Source of the DNA: Streptomyces sp. NBC_01235
GTDB taxonomy: Bacteria > Actinomycetota > Actinomycetes > Streptomycetales > Streptomycetaceae
Length of the DNA stretch: 64,000 nt
Direction: 5' to 3'
Assembly: GCF_035989285.1 (NCBI RefSeq)
Contig: NZ_CP108513.1
Location: 3,100,001 to 3,164,000, forward strand
Notes under the pieces: model-generated
The model's input: the letters and a program-made list of their open reading frames with translations, nothing else
The model's database searches: none
Told to the model about the DNA's origin: nothing
Part shown: piece after piece, positions 51,263-61,157 of the stretch
How positions within the stretch are numbered: position 1 is the stretch's first letter
Layout: every line of letters starts with the position of its first letter
Translations under genes and position numbers: made by a program

Positions 51263-54217
51263 TCAGCTCTCAAGTGAGTGGAGCGCCTTTCCGATGAGCG
51301 CCTTGCGGTCGGCCGCCGAAGTCACGTGCTCCAGGCCGAAGCCCAGCAGCACGGTGTCGTCGGTGGTCACCGCGCCGTACGTCTGGAACAGGGCGCCGGT
51401 GCGCGTCCAGTCCTTCAGGACGGCCGGGCTGCCCGCGGGCGGACCGGCGGCCTTCCAGGCGCCGAGAGACGTCTCGAAGCCCTCGGTCCCGGTGACGGCG
51501 CCCCCGACGACCAGCGAGGCGTCGTCCGCGAGGACGCCGTGGCCGCCGCTGCCGGGGTCGGTGACGTAGGCGATCGACACCTCGACGTTCTTGCCCGCGT
51601 ACGCGCTCAGGTCGAAGTTCACCTGCTGCCAGCCGCTGGAGGCGCCGGTGAAGGCGTTCCAGGAACCGCTGGTTCCGGTCGCGGTGCAGTCGTTGGAGCC
51701 GAGGGTGAGGTAGTGCCGCAGCCACGGGTGCTCACCGACGTAGAAGCCGCCACCGCACTCCGCGGGCACGGCGGTGCTGGTGGCGCCGCCCGCCTCGGGG
51801 AGCGTGGTCCAGTCGTCGGCGCCGACCGTGTGGATCTCGACGATCGCGTTGTCGTAGCCGGGCTCGGTGTCCCACAGGAGCTGGGTGCGCAAAGTCGGCT
51901 TGCTCGCCGCTCCGACGCCGCCGAGGTCGATGGTGCGGGTGAGGCGCTTGTAGGCGTCGTCGGTGTGCACGGCGGCGGCCATGTACGAGCCCGCGTACGG
52001 CCCGTACGGGTTGACCGTCCCGGCGAACTGGCCGGCGCCCGCGCTCGCGAACTGCGGGTAGGCCGCGACGGGCAGCTCGTCCGAGGTGACCCCGTAGGTG
52101 CCCGCCTTGTCGAGCGGGTTGCCGGGCGCGGCGCCGAGGGCCCCGCTGAGGCCGCCGAGCTTTCCGGAGCCGGTGAAGCCGGTGGCGCCGGGGGTCGACG
52201 TACGGGAGTAGGCGCCCAGGTAGTACTGGCTGAAGTCGTTCGACGGGGTGCCGTCGCCGAGGTCGACGTTGCCGCCGGCCTGCTCGCCCGCCTCGATCAG
52301 CTTGCCGCCCTCGTTGAGGAAGGCGCGCAGTTCGAGCTGGGTCGGGTTCCCGGGGACGCTCGCGCCCGTGTAGTGGACGACCGTGCCGAAGTGGCTCAGC
52401 ACGCCGAGGGCGTCGGGCGCGCCCTGGGTGGCGACGTCCCAGACGACCGCCTTGTGGCCGTTGGCCTTCAGCGCGTCGACGTAGGTCTGCGCCTGAGTGG
52501 CGGCCGCGCCCTCCTCGGCGACCACGAGCGTGTCGGCCTTGGGGCGTGCGGCGATCGTGTAGGTGAAGTGCGAGCTGGAGACCTTCTTGCCGCTCCTGGT
52601 CTCGCCGGTGAACCACACCTCGACCTTGTCCCCCGGTTCGCCGTCCCGCACCTTGGCCCGGTACTCGTCGAAGTAGAGGTTGTCGTCCCCTCCGTAGGTC
52701 TCGCCGCCCTTCCAGGCCTTGAGCGCCTGGCCGTACGTACGGCCGCCGTTGACGCGGTACCTGAGCCCCTTGTCCCGGATCGCCTTGCGTACGACGACGG
52801 AGACCTCCTGGTCGGCGCCGCGCGAGTACGACGTGGCGAACGGCGCCGGGGTGAAGTCGGCCGCCTTCAGGCCCACCGAGGACGCCGGCGTGTCGGGGCG
52901 CCGGGCGGTCTCGGCGACGGAGAGCGCGAACGGGATGTTCTTGGCGAACTCGTCCTGGATCAGCTTCTCGTCGTCCGGGAAGTTGAAGACCGACTGACAG
53001 TCGGAGGCGTTCCACTGGTCGTTCGGGTCGAGGTTCGACGCGGTCTGGCAGGTCGACATCTCGGGGGTGAACATCGCCGTGCCGTTGACGTTCGCCGCGT
53101 GGCCGTCCGCCTCACCGTTGGTCGTGTACAGCTCCGAGGAGACCTGCGGGTGGTAGCCCGGGATCGCGGAGTTGTCGGGGGTGCCGGCGAGCGCCTTGTA
53201 GGCGACGTCGTCCGGGGTGTCGGTGGCGACCTGCCAGCCGACGCCGTAGAGCAGCAGCTCGGCGGCGGAGTGGTAGTTGATGCCGTACGTGAACCCGATG
53301 CGCTTCTCGAAGGCGTCGAGCGCCCGGGTCTCGGGCTCGGAGCCGGGGCTCGCGCCGCGGTAGGTCTGGCTGGTGGGGTTGGGGGACGAACCCTCGTCGT
53401 CGTAGCCCCACTTGTAGGGGAAGTTGCGGTTGAGGTCGACGCCGTCGCCGGTGGAGATCGCGCCGTCGCCGTTGACGTCCCGCAGGTTCTTGCGCCACAG
53501 GCGGGTCGTGGAGTCCTGGAACGTGTAGTCGTAGCCGTCGGGGTTGGCCGACAGGACGAACCACAGCTCACTGGAGTCGACGATCTTCTTGACTCGCTGG
53601 TCGGTCTTGTAGTTGTCCAGGTAGTAGTGCATCAGCCGCCGGGTCATCTCCGGGGTGATCCACTCACGCGCGTGCTGGTTGGACATGTACAGGACCGAGG
53701 GCTTGGAACCGTCCTCGGACTTCTTCGCGTTCCTGGTCAGTTTGAGCGCGAGGATGTCCTGTCCGTTGAGCGTTTTGCCGATGGAGACGACCTTGGTGAA
53801 ACCGGGGTTCTCCTGGCCGGTGCGGAGGATCTCCTCCTTCAGACCGCCGCTGCCGCCGTACGGGCGGAACACACCCTCGGCGGCGACCTCGACACGGTTT
53901 TCCGCCTTGGCCGAAAGCGCGTGCTCGGTGAGCTCGACACCCTGCTTCTGCAGCTTCTCCGCCTGCTTGTCGGTGAGGTAGACCTCGACCGTGGCGGTGC
54001 CCTTCTCGGGTGCCTGCTCACTGAGTTCATGGCCGTCCTGGCCCGCCGCCAGCAGCAGGGGTACCTGCTTCTTGGTGACCTCGGCACGGAAGACCTTGAC
54101 CTCGTCCGGGTCGGGTTTCGGCGAATTACCGGGCTGCGCCTGGGCGATGGGTGCGAGTGCCGCTCCGCCGAGCAGCAGGGCGCCGACAGCGAGGATCGAT
54201 CTCGCTCTTCGTCTCAT
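51263..54217 (-). CDS. Large secreted M14 zinc carboxypeptidase
   Basis: The ATG complementary to 54215-54217 gives 984 residues with a Sec signal (MRRRARSILAVGALLLGGAA, cleavage near AQA). A propeptide-like region (about 30-115) precedes the M14 catalytic domain (about 115-450): Zn ligands H182 and E185 in SNQHAREWITPE, H316 in INYHSAAELL, and likely base E386 in AMFTPEMSTC. The long C-terminal half (about 460-984) includes a Rossmann-like segment (TLVVAEEGAAATQAQTYVDA, FLNEGGKLIEAGEQAGG) and a jelly-roll module with IVEIHTVGADDWTTL and VSIAYVTDP resembling the tail of immune-inhibitor-A type proteases. It probably trims external peptides for nutrition. Confidence 0.9.
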   Translation of the reverse strand: MRRRARSILAVGALLLGGAALAPIAQAQPGNSPKPDPDEVKVFRAEVTKKQVPLLLAAGQDGHELSEQAPEKGTATVEVYLTDKQAEKLQKQGVELTEHALSAKAENRVEVAAEGVFRPYGGSGGLKEEILRTGQENPGFTKVVSIGKTLNGQDILALKLTRNAKKSEDGSKPSVLYMSNQHAREWITPEMTRRLMHYYLDNYKTDQRVKKIVDSSELWFVLSANPDGYDYTFQDSTTRLWRKNLRDVNGDGAISTGDGVDLNRNFPYKWGYDDEGSSPNPTSQTYRGASPGSEPETRALDAFEKRIGFTYGINYHSAAELLLYGVGWQVATDTPDDVAYKALAGTPDNSAIPGYHPQVSSELYTTNGEADGHAANVNGTAMFTPEMSTCQTASNLDPNDQWNASDCQSVFNFPDDEKLIQDEFAKNIPFALSVAETARRPDTPASSVGLKAADFTPAPFATSYSRGADQEVSVVVRKAIRDKGLRYRVNGGRTYGQALKAWKGGETYGGDDNLYFDEYRAKVRDGEPGDKVEVWFTGETRSGKKVSSSHFTYTIAARPKADTLVVAEEGAAATQAQTYVDALKANGHKAVVWDVATQGAPDALGVLSHFGTVVHYTGASVPGNPTQLELRAFLNEGGKLIEAGEQAGGNVDLGDGTPSNDFSQYYLGAYSRTSTPGATGFTGSGKLGGLSGALGAAPGNPLDKAGTYGVTSDELPVAAYPQFASAGAGQFAGTVNPYGPYAGSYMAAAVHTDDAYKRLTRTIDLGGVGAASKPTLRTQLLWDTEPGYDNAIVEIHTVGADDWTTLPEAGGATSTAVPAECGGGFYVGEHPWLRHYLTLGSNDCTATGTSGSWNAFTGASSGWQQVNFDLSAYAGKNVEVSIAYVTDPGSGGHGVLADDASLVVGGAVTGTEGFETSLGAWKAAGPPAGSPAVLKDWTRTGALFQTYGAVTTDDTVLLGFGLEHVTSAADRKALIGKALHSLES

Positions 54218-54308
54218 GAACCCCCCTAGCGTGAGTTCGCCACAGCAGCGAACTCTGCCAGGCTCATGACAGTCCATGATCCAGTCAAGGGCGCCTCAAA
54301 GCCATGCA

Positions 54309-54350
54309 AATGCCGGTGGCGTCACCCCATCGGGTGACGCCACCGGCATT
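54309..54350 (-). terminator. 19-bp perfect hairpin after whiA
   Basis: Positions 54309-54327 (AATGCCGGTGGCGTCACCC) pair exactly with 54332-54350 around a 4-nt loop, 11 bp past the whiA stop. The flanking A-rich side (minus-strand T) improves it as an intrinsic terminator. Confidence 0.9.
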
Positions 54351-54361
54351 CTGACGAGTTG

Positions 54362-55351
54362 TCAGCCAACCAGGTTGTCGGCGAGATCCTCGCTGAGGTT
54401 GGCATCCGTGCCCGGGATACCCAGGTCCGAGGCGCGCTTGTCGGCCATCGCCAGCAGTCGGCGGATCCGGCCGGCGACCGCGTCCTTCGTCAGCGGCGGG
54501 TCGGCGAGCGCGCCCAGCTCCTCCAGGGAGGCCTGCTTGTGGTCCATGCGCAGCCGGCCGGCCGCCGCGAGGTGCTCGGGCACCTCTTCCCCGAGGATCT
54601 CCAGGGCGCGCTGGACGCGGGCACCGGCGGCGACGGCGGCGCGCGCGGAGCGGCGCAGGTTGGCGTCGTCGAAGTTGGCGAGCCGGTTCGCCGTGGCGCG
54701 CACCTCGCGGCGCATCCGGCGCTCCTCCCACGCCAGCACCGACTCGTGTGCGCCCAGACGCGTGAGCAGCGCCCCGATCGCGTCGCCGTCGCGGACGACG
54801 ACCCGGTCGACCCCGCGCACCTCGCGGGCCTTGGCGGCGATGGAGAGGCGGCGGGCGGCGCCGACCAGCGCGAGCGCCGCCTCCGGGCCGGGGCAGGTCA
54901 CCTCCAGGGAGGAGGAGCGGCCCGGCTCGGTGAGCGAGCCGTGCGCCAGGAAGGCCCCGCGCCAGGCCGCCTCCGCGTCACAGGTCGCGCCGGAGACCAC
55001 CTGCGGGGGCAGACCCCGGATCGGCCTTCCACGGCCGTCGACGAGCCCCGTCTGCCGGGCCAGCTGGTCGCCGCCCGCGACCACCCGCACGACATAGCGC
55101 GAGCCGCGGCGGATACCGCCGGGCGCCATCACGATCAGCTCCGAGCTGTGGCCGAAGATCTCCAGGATGTCCCGCTTGAGCCGCCGGGCCGCCATCGCCG
55201 TGTCCAGCTCCGCCTCGATCACGATCCGCCCGCTCACCAGGTGGAGGCCGCCGGCGAACCGCAGAAGTGCGGAGACCTCCGCCTTCCTGCAGCAGGTCCG
55301 GGTGACGGGGAGCCGGGAGATCTCGTCCTTCACCGCTGCCGTCATCGCCAT
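54362..55351 (-). CDS. whiA: Sporulation regulator WhiA
   Basis: WhiA acts with WhiB to start sporulation septation. The 329-residue protein has the degenerate LAGLIDADG homing-endonuclease fold at its N-terminus ([39 protein letters not shown]) and a C-terminal helix-turn-helix ([33 protein letters not shown]). It overlaps the stop of yvcK by 10 nt and ends the uvrC-rapZ-yvcK-whiA chain. Confidence 0.95.
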   Translation of the reverse strand: MAMTAAVKDEISRLPVTRTCCRKAEVSALLRFAGGLHLVSGRIVIEAELDTAMAARRLKRDILEIFGHSSELIVMAPGGIRRGSRYVVRVVAGGDQLARQTGLVDGRGRPIRGLPPQVVSGATCDAEAAWRGAFLAHGSLTEPGRSSSLEVTCPGPEAALALVGAARRLSIAAKAREVRGVDRVVVRDGDAIGALLTRLGAHESVLAWEERRMRREVRATANRLANFDDANLRRSARAAVAAGARVQRALEILGEEVPEHLAAAGRLRMDHKQASLEELGALADPPLTKDAVAGRIRRLLAMADKRASDLGIPGTDANLSEDLADNLVG

Positions 55352-56409
55352 GGGCCGATCCTTCCATGCATCCGAAAAATACGGTCGTACGCGGCGGCCA
55401 ACAGCTCCGGGTCATGCCTCGGGGTTCCGTCGGGCCGGGCCACCGGCGCCAGCTCGACCGCGGCCCCGAACCGTTTGGCGGCGTCGGTCAGCGAGTCGCG
55501 GTCGGGCGCGGCGGCCTCGTCGGCCAGCACCACGTCCAGGGCGAGTTTAGGGGCGTGTCGTCCCAAAACCTCCAAATGACGCTGCGGGGAGAAGCCGTCG
55601 GTTTCTCCCGGTTGCGGGGCGAGGTTCAGGGAGAGCACCCGGCGCGCCTTCGTCTCCATGAGGGCGTCCAGCAGGTCGGGCACCAGCAGGTGCGGCATGA
55701 CCGAGGAGAACCAGGAGCCGGGCCCGAGCACCACCCAGTCCGCGTCCAGGACGGCGGCCACGGCCTCCGGGACGGCCGGCGGGTCGTTCGGGACCAGGTG
55801 CACGGACTGCACCTCGCCGGGCGTCAGTGCCACGGTCGCCTGCCCCCGGACCGTGTCGATGTCGTCCGGCCGCTCCGGGTCGTGCCCCTTGACCAGCGCC
55901 TGGAGCTCCAGCGGCACGGCGGACATGGGCAGTACGCGCCCCTGCGCGCCGAGCAGCTTGCCGACCAGGTCCAGGGCCTGGACGTGGTCGCCGAGCTGCT
56001 CCCACAGGGCGACGATCAGCAGGTTGCCCACGGCGTGGCCGTTGATCTCTCCCTGCGACTGGAAGCGGTGCTGGATGACGCGGGCCCAGGTCTGGCCCCA
56101 GTCGTCGTCGCCGCACAGGGCGGCCAGCGCCTTGCGCAGGTCGCCGGGCGGCAGCACGCCCAGCTCGTCGCGCAGGCGTCCGCTGGAGCCGCCGTCGTCG
56201 GCCACCGTGACGACGCCGGTGAGGTCGCCGGTGATCCGGCGCAGCGCGGTGAGCGAGGCGGAAAGGCCCATGCCGCCGCCGAGGGCGACGACCTTGGGCT
56301 GGGTGCCGCGGCGGCGCGGTTTGCCGCCCCGGGCCTCGACCGGCCGGCCCACACGCCCCTCCGGGGCGACCCTGCGCAGCCGGCCGAGCCGCGGAGTACG
56401 TCCTGTCAT
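55342..56409 (-). CDS. yvcK: YvcK/CofD-like protein (UDP-sugar binding)
   Basis: The ATG complementary to 56407-56409 overlaps the rapZ stop by 4 nt and gives 355 residues. Family segments: [74 protein letters not shown] and [20 protein letters not shown]. YvcK/GlmR proteins bind UDP-GlcNAc and direct carbon to cell-wall precursors. The basic first 38 residues ([17 protein letters not shown]) extend beyond the core domain. Confidence 0.93.
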   Translation of the reverse strand: MTGRTPRLGRLRRVAPEGRVGRPVEARGGKPRRRGTQPKVVALGGGMGLSASLTALRRITGDLTGVVTVADDGGSSGRLRDELGVLPPGDLRKALAALCGDDDWGQTWARVIQHRFQSQGEINGHAVGNLLIVALWEQLGDHVQALDLVGKLLGAQGRVLPMSAVPLELQALVKGHDPERPDDIDTVRGQATVALTPGEVQSVHLVPNDPPAVPEAVAAVLDADWVVLGPGSWFSSVMPHLLVPDLLDALMETKARRVLSLNLAPQPGETDGFSPQRHLEVLGRHAPKLALDVVLADEAAAPDRDSLTDAAKRFGAAVELAPVARPDGTPRHDPELLAAAYDRIFRMHGRIGPWR

Positions 56410-57404
56410 TCCCGTCCCATGTCCCGGTGCACGACCACCGTCTCCACGCCCTCGGCCGCGAGGCGCGCGGCGAGCTTCTCCGACATGGCCACCGAGCGGT
56501 GCTTGCCGCCCGTACAGCCGACCGCGATGGTCACATAGCGCTTGCCCTCCCGACGGTAGCCCGTGGCAATCAGCTGGAGGAGCTCCGCGTACCGGTCGAG
56601 GAACTCCTTCGCGCCGGGCTGGTTGAGGACGTACGTCGAGACCTCCTCGTTGAGGCCGGTGTAGGGGCGCAGCTCCGGGACCCAGTGCGGGTTGGGCAGG
56701 AAGCGCATGTCCACGACCAGGTCGGCGTCGACCGGCAGGCCGTACTTGAAGCCGAAGGACATGACGGTGGCCCGAAGCTCGGGCTCCTCCTCCCCCGCGA
56801 ACTGGGCGTCCATCTTGGCGCGCAGCTCGTGCACGTTGAGGCTGGAGGTGTCGATCACCAGGTCGGCGTCGCCGCGCAGCTCGCGCAGCAGCTCGCGCTC
56901 GGCGGCGATGCCGTCGACGATGCGGCCGTCGCCCTGGAGGGGGTGAGGGCGGCGCACCGACTCGAAGCGTCGCACCAGGGCGTCGTCGGAGGACTCCAGG
57001 AAGACGATCCGCCGGGTGACGTTCCTCGACTCCAGGTCGGCGAGGGACTCGCGGAGGTTGTCGAAGAAGCGCCGGCCGCGGACGTCGACGACGACCGCGA
57101 TCCGCGCCACGTTGCCCTGGGAGCGGGCTCCCAGCTCCACCATGGTGGGGATCAGGGCGGGCGGGAGGTTGTCCACGACGAACCAGCCGAGGTCCTCCAG
57201 ACACTTGGCGGCCGTCGAGCGGCCGGCCCCGGACATGCCAGAGATGATCACCAGCTCGGGGATGGCCGCCTCGGGGATCCCGGGTGGCGTGACGTCCGTA
57301 CTCACCTGTGCTCCGTCTTCCTGACGTGCTTCTTGCTGGGGGCTGTCGGGGGCCGCAGGGGCCTGTTCTCGCTGTGCTGTGGGGTGTGTCTCGTGCTCGG
57401 TCAT
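56406..57404 (-). CDS. rapZ: RNase adapter / nucleotide-binding protein RapZ (YvcJ)
   Basis: The 332-residue P-loop protein has Walker [20 protein letters not shown] (about 52-70), [38 protein letters not shown] and the C-terminal [18 protein letters not shown] charged, low-complexity N-terminal tail of about 45 residues precedes the domain. In E. coli RapZ controls GlmS via small RNAs; actinobacterial function differs and is not settled. It overlaps uvrC by 4 nt. Confidence 0.93.
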   Translation of the reverse strand: MTEHETHPTAQREQAPAAPDSPQQEARQEDGAQVSTDVTPPGIPEAAIPELVIISGMSGAGRSTAAKCLEDLGWFVVDNLPPALIPTMVELGARSQGNVARIAVVVDVRGRRFFDNLRESLADLESRNVTRRIVFLESSDDALVRRFESVRRPHPLQGDGRIVDGIAAERELLRELRGDADLVIDTSSLNVHELRAKMDAQFAGEEEPELRATVMSFGFKYGLPVDADLVVDMRFLPNPHWVPELRPYTGLNEEVSTYVLNQPGAKEFLDRYAELLQLIATGYRREGKRYVTIAVGCTGGKHRSVAMSEKLAARLAAEGVETVVVHRDMGRE

Positions 57405-59455
57405 GTCTCCTGCCCCCGTCGTTCTTCCGGGGCGCCCGCCGTCACGGGATCTCCGGGGGAACCCTCCGTGGTGTCGGGTCCCTCATCATCAATGATCTCT
57501 CCGGTCGCCGTGTTCACGGCGGGGGCGGGCGGTGCCGCCCGGGCGAGGGCCGCGGCGATGGTCTCGGCCGTCTTGCGGCCTATGCCGGGAACCTCGCAGA
57601 TCTGGTCGATCGTCGCGGCGCGCAGCCTCTTCACCGAACCGAAGTGCTTGATCAGCGCCTGCTTGCGCGCCTCGCCGAGACCCGGCACCTCGTCCAGCGG
57701 GCCGGATCGGAAGCGCTTGGCCCGCTTGGTGCGCTGGTAGGTGATCGCGAAGCGGTGGGCCTCGTCACGGACGCGCTGGAGCAGGTAGAGGCCCTCGCTG
57801 CTGCGGGGCAGGACGACCGGGTCGTCGTCGTCCGGCAGCCAGACCTCCTCCAGGCGCTTGGCGAGGCCGCAGACGGCGATGTCGTCGATCCCGAGCTCGT
57901 CCAGCGCCCGCTTGGCCGCCGCGACCTGCGGCTGTCCGCCGTCGACGACGACGAGCTGGGGCGGGTAGGCGAAGCGCTTGGGGCGGCCTTCGTCGTCCTT
58001 CAGACCCTGACCGAGGTCGCCGTCCGGCTCCTCGTCCACCCACTCGCCCGTCCTCTCCTTCTCCGCGAGGTAGCGCCGGAAGCGGCGGGTGATCACCTCG
58101 TGCATGGAGCGGACGTCGTCCTGGCCCTCGAAGCCCTTGATCTGGAAGCGTCGGTACTCGCTCTTGCGCTGCAGACCGTCCTCGAAGACGACCATGGAGG
58201 CCACGACGTCGTCGCCCTGGAGGTGGGAGATGTCGTAGCACTCGATCCGCAGCGGGGCGCTGTCCAGGTCGAGGGCCTCGGCGATCTCCTCCAGGGCGCG
58301 CGAGCGCGTGGTCAGGTCGGAGGCCCGCTTGGTCTTGTGCAGGACGAGCGACTGCTGCGCGTTGCGCTCGACGGTCTCCATCAGAGCCTTCTTGTCGCCC
58401 CGCTGCGGGATGCGCAGCGACACGTTGGACCCGCGGCGCCCGGTGAGCCACTCCTGAACGGGTTCGACCGGGTCGGGCAGGGCGGGGACCAGGACCTCCT
58501 TGGGGACGGAGTCGCCCCGCTCCTCGCCGTACAGCTGCTGGAGGGCGTGCTCGACGAGGGCGCCGGTCGTGACGTCCTCGACCTTGTCGGTGACCCAGCC
58601 GCGCTGGCCGCGCACGCGTCCGCCGCGCACGTGGAAGATCTGGACGGCCGCCTCCAGCTCGTCCTCGGCGACCGCGATCAGGTCGGCGTCGGTCGCGTCC
58701 GCGAGCACGACCGCGTTCTTCTCCATGGCCTTCTTCAGGGCCTCGATGTCGTCGCGCAGGCGGGCGGCCCGCTCGTACTCCATCTCCTCGGCCGCCTCCA
58801 TCATCTGCTTCTCCAGACGGCGGAGGTAGGTGCCGGTGCGGCCGGCCATGAAGTCGCAGAACTCGTCGGCGAGTTCCCAGTGGTCGTCTGCCGGGATCCG
58901 GCCGACGCAGGGCGCGGAGCACTTGCCGATGTAGCCGAGCAGACAGGGCCGGCCGGTGCGCGCGGCGTTCTTGAAGACACCGGCGGAGCAGGTGCGCACC
59001 GGGAAGACGCGCAGCAGCAGGTCGACCGTGTCCCGGATCGCCCACGCGTGCGCGTACGGCCCGAAGTACCTGACGCCCTTCTTCTTGTGGCCGCGCATCA
59101 CCTGCACACGCGGGAACTCCTCGTTCATCGTCACCGCGAGGTACGGGTAGCTCTTGTCGTCGCGGTACTTGACGTTGAACCGGGGGTCGTACTCCTTGAT
59201 CCAGGAGTACTCCAGCTGCAGCGCCTCGACCTCCGTGGACACCACCGTCCACTCCACGGACGCGGCCGTGGTGACCATCGTGCGGGTGCGCGGGTGGAGG
59301 CCCGCCAGGTCCTGGAAGTAGTTCGCCAGGCGCTGGCGCAGGCTCTTCGCCTTTCCGACGTAGATCACCCGGCGGTGCTCGTCGCGGAATCGGTACACCC
59401 CGGGAGAGTCCGGGATCTGTCCCGGCTTGGGGCGGTAGCTGGAGGGGTCGGCCAT
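57401..59455 (-). CDS. uvrC: Excinuclease ABC subunit C
   Basis: UvrC makes both cuts in nucleotide excision repair. The 684-residue protein has the GIY-YIG domain at the N-terminus ([31 protein letters not shown]), a Cys cluster ([20 protein letters not shown]), the UVR motif (about 205-240), the RNase H-like C-nuclease domain ([40 protein letters not shown]) and a helix-hairpin-helix pair ([20 protein letters not shown]). It leads the overlapping cluster to whiA. Confidence 0.96.
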   Translation of the reverse strand: MADPSSYRPKPGQIPDSPGVYRFRDEHRRVIYVGKAKSLRQRLANYFQDLAGLHPRTRTMVTTAASVEWTVVSTEVEALQLEYSWIKEYDPRFNVKYRDDKSYPYLAVTMNEEFPRVQVMRGHKKKGVRYFGPYAHAWAIRDTVDLLLRVFPVRTCSAGVFKNAARTGRPCLLGYIGKCSAPCVGRIPADDHWELADEFCDFMAGRTGTYLRRLEKQMMEAAEEMEYERAARLRDDIEALKKAMEKNAVVLADATDADLIAVAEDELEAAVQIFHVRGGRVRGQRGWVTDKVEDVTTGALVEHALQQLYGEERGDSVPKEVLVPALPDPVEPVQEWLTGRRGSNVSLRIPQRGDKKALMETVERNAQQSLVLHKTKRASDLTTRSRALEEIAEALDLDSAPLRIECYDISHLQGDDVVASMVVFEDGLQRKSEYRRFQIKGFEGQDDVRSMHEVITRRFRRYLAEKERTGEWVDEEPDGDLGQGLKDDEGRPKRFAYPPQLVVVDGGQPQVAAAKRALDELGIDDIAVCGLAKRLEEVWLPDDDDPVVLPRSSEGLYLLQRVRDEAHRFAITYQRTKRAKRFRSGPLDEVPGLGEARKQALIKHFGSVKRLRAATIDQICEVPGIGRKTAETIAAALARAAPPAPAVNTATGEIIDDEGPDTTEGSPGDPVTAGAPEERRGQET

Positions 59456-59764
59456 GTCTCACACCCTACTGGCGCGGGGTGACACTCCGGCGGGGCTGTG
59501 GACAACGGTTGGGGTGTCCCACGGGGCTGTGGACAAGCAGGGCACAGGGGGCGCGGCCCCGGGGCACCGACTCGGCCACGTGCACGTGCCACTCGGGCAA
59601 CAGGTGTTGTCGGGACTTGGTCAACACGCTTCAATGCGGAGGGACTCGGGGCCCTGAAGGCCGCCCTACGGATGTGAAGGAGCTGCGGCGTCGCAGGAAA
59701 GGCCCCGACCACCCACGCACACGGTCCGACCAGCCGTCGTGAGCATTCACAGAAAGGCCCCTGC
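59456..59764. other. Intergenic region upstream of uvrC and the HTH gene
   Basis: These 309 bp contain no gene. They carry the two DnaA boxes described separately and promoters for the two divergent genes, which I cannot place with confidence. Confidence 0.5.
59491..59536. promoter_or_regulatory. Two DnaA boxes in a 15-bp direct repeat, 31 bp apart
   Basis: CGGGGCTGTGGACAA occurs at 59491-59505 and 59522-59536. Each contains TGTGGACAA, the reverse complement of TTGTCCACA, the Streptomyces DnaA-box consensus. The period of 31 bp is three helical turns, so both boxes face the same side. They lie 36-80 bp upstream of the uvrC start codon. Confidence 0.65.
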
Positions 59765-60736
59765 ATGCCGCACGCCACACAGCACGCGGACGCCGCCGTC
59801 GACACCGCCGCCGCGGCGGAACTTCAGACGGCTCTGCGGGGCGGCCCCTTCCACGTGGCGCTGCGTGCCGCTATCGCCGCCCGTGGACTGCCGCTGCAGC
59901 GCGTCCAGCACCACCTGTCGCGTTACGGGGTCAAGGTGGGCGTGACGAGCCTGAGCTACTGGCAGCAGGGCGCACGGCGTCCGCAGCGACCCGAGTCGCT
60001 GCGCGCCGTCCGCGCGCTGGAGGAGATCCTGCACCTGCCGGACGAGTCCCTGATCCGGCTGCTCGCGGAGCCCCACGGCGGGGACTGCGCCGCGGCGGCC
60101 GGGCAGCCCGCGGGCCGCTCCTACCGCTCGCTCCTGGAGGCCTCCGACATTCTCGAACAACTGCTTGGCGAACTGGAGTGCCCCGTCGACGGCGGACTGC
60201 ACACCCTGGGCCATCACGAGCGGGTCCGCATCGGGGCGCGCCGCGAGCTCCTGGGGCGCGAGTCGCAGCACATCGTGCGCGCCCACCGTGACGGCGTCGA
60301 CCGGTTCGTGGCCGTCCACCACGGCGACCCGGGATGCGCGCCGGAGCGGATGACGGTGCACGCCCTGGAGAACTGCCGGGCCGGCCGTGTCCGCCGGCAC
60401 CACGACACCGGCGTGCTCGTGGCCGAGCTCCTCTTCGACACCCGTCTGAGGGCCGGCGACACCTTCCTCTTCCGCTACGGCGTCGAGGACGGCACCGCCG
60501 GCGTGTCCCGCGAGTACGTCCGCGGCTTCGGCTCGGCGGGCGGCCAGTACGCCCTCCAGATCCGCTTCGACGAGCACGCCCTGCCCGTGCGCTGCCACCG
60601 GTTCAGCCAGCACTCGGCGGCGGCACCGCGCAGCGGCCGCCAGGAACTGCCGTTCAGCGGCCGGCACCGCTCGGTACACCTCGTCGAACCACGGGTGCGG
60701 TCGGGCATGATGGGCATCGGCTGGGACTGGGAGTGA
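59765..60736 (+). CDS. HTH (XRE-like) regulator with a large effector domain
   Basis: The 323-residue protein has a lambda-repressor-like HTH at about residues 35-95: LPLQRVQHHLSRYGVKVGVT, SLSYWQQGARRPQRPESLRA and ALEEILHLPDESLIRLL. The rest (about 125-323) is a beta-rich domain with HHERVRIGARRELLGRESQH and LRAGDTFLFRYGVEDGTAG, which I cannot name. It appears to be a conserved Streptomyces protein located between uvrC and uvrA. Binding targets and ligand are unknown. Downstream is the collapsed LacI gene. Confidence 0.78.
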   Translation: MPHATQHADAAVDTAAAAELQTALRGGPFHVALRAAIAARGLPLQRVQHHLSRYGVKVGVTSLSYWQQGARRPQRPESLRAVRALEEILHLPDESLIRLLAEPHGGDCAAAAGQPAGRSYRSLLEASDILEQLLGELECPVDGGLHTLGHHERVRIGARRELLGRESQHIVRAHRDGVDRFVAVHHGDPGCAPERMTVHALENCRAGRVRRHHDTGVLVAELLFDTRLRAGDTFLFRYGVEDGTAGVSREYVRGFGSAGGQYALQIRFDEHALPVRCHRFSQHSAAAPRSGRQELPFSGRHRSVHLVEPRVRSGMMGIGWDWE

Positions 60737-60770
60737 CCGACGGATCGACTGCCCGTTCGGGGGGTCGCAG

Positions 60771-60800
60771 ACGCTTGCGCACGCGTTTACGCGCGCCTCT
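60771..60800. promoter_or_regulatory. Candidate LacI-type operator region
   Basis: GCGCACGCGTTTACGCGCGC contains GCGTTTACGC, with symmetric GCGT/ACGC arms. It lies about 75 bp before the degraded LacI start and may be its old operator. Weak evidence. Confidence 0.25.
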
Positions 60801-60868
60801 GAATGGGATAGCTTCCCGGCCGGAAGATCAGTGAGAGGCCGCGAGGCCGGAGGGACGGGAAGGGCGCG

Positions 60869-61060
60869 ATGCCGACCATGGCCGACATCGCGCGGCACGC
60901 GGCAGTGTCCGTGGCGACCGTCCCGCACCTGCTGAACGACACCCGATGACCATCGGTGCCCCGCGCACTCCTGCGCGAGCGCGGCCTGTCCGTGCCCGAG
61001 ACCGTCGCGCCCGCTGTTTCGACGACCGCGCGGCGCGGACCGCGCGGCTCACCTGCTCCT
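60869..61060 (+). pseudogene. LacI-family regulator collapsed to its two ends
   Basis: The ATG at 60869 encodes 26 residues, MPTMADIARHAAVSVATVPH then LLNDTR, clearly a LacI helix-turn-helix, and then stops at 60947-60949. A few bases on, in another frame, ALLRERGLSVPETVAPA (about 60965-61015) resembles the C-terminal segment ALRERGLSVPEDVAVVG of LacI proteins. The roughly 250 residues between are missing. It is thus an internally deleted and frameshifted gene. LacI regulators often precede PfkB sugar kinases, as here, so the kinase has probably lost its repressor. Confidence 0.7.
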
Positions 61061-61157
61061 TCGTCCATCGCACGTCGTGCGGCCGCACGGACGGCCGGCC
61101 TGGGACACCGGGTCGGCGGTCGGAGCGGTGCGCGCGGTCCGAGAAAGGAACCGCTCC

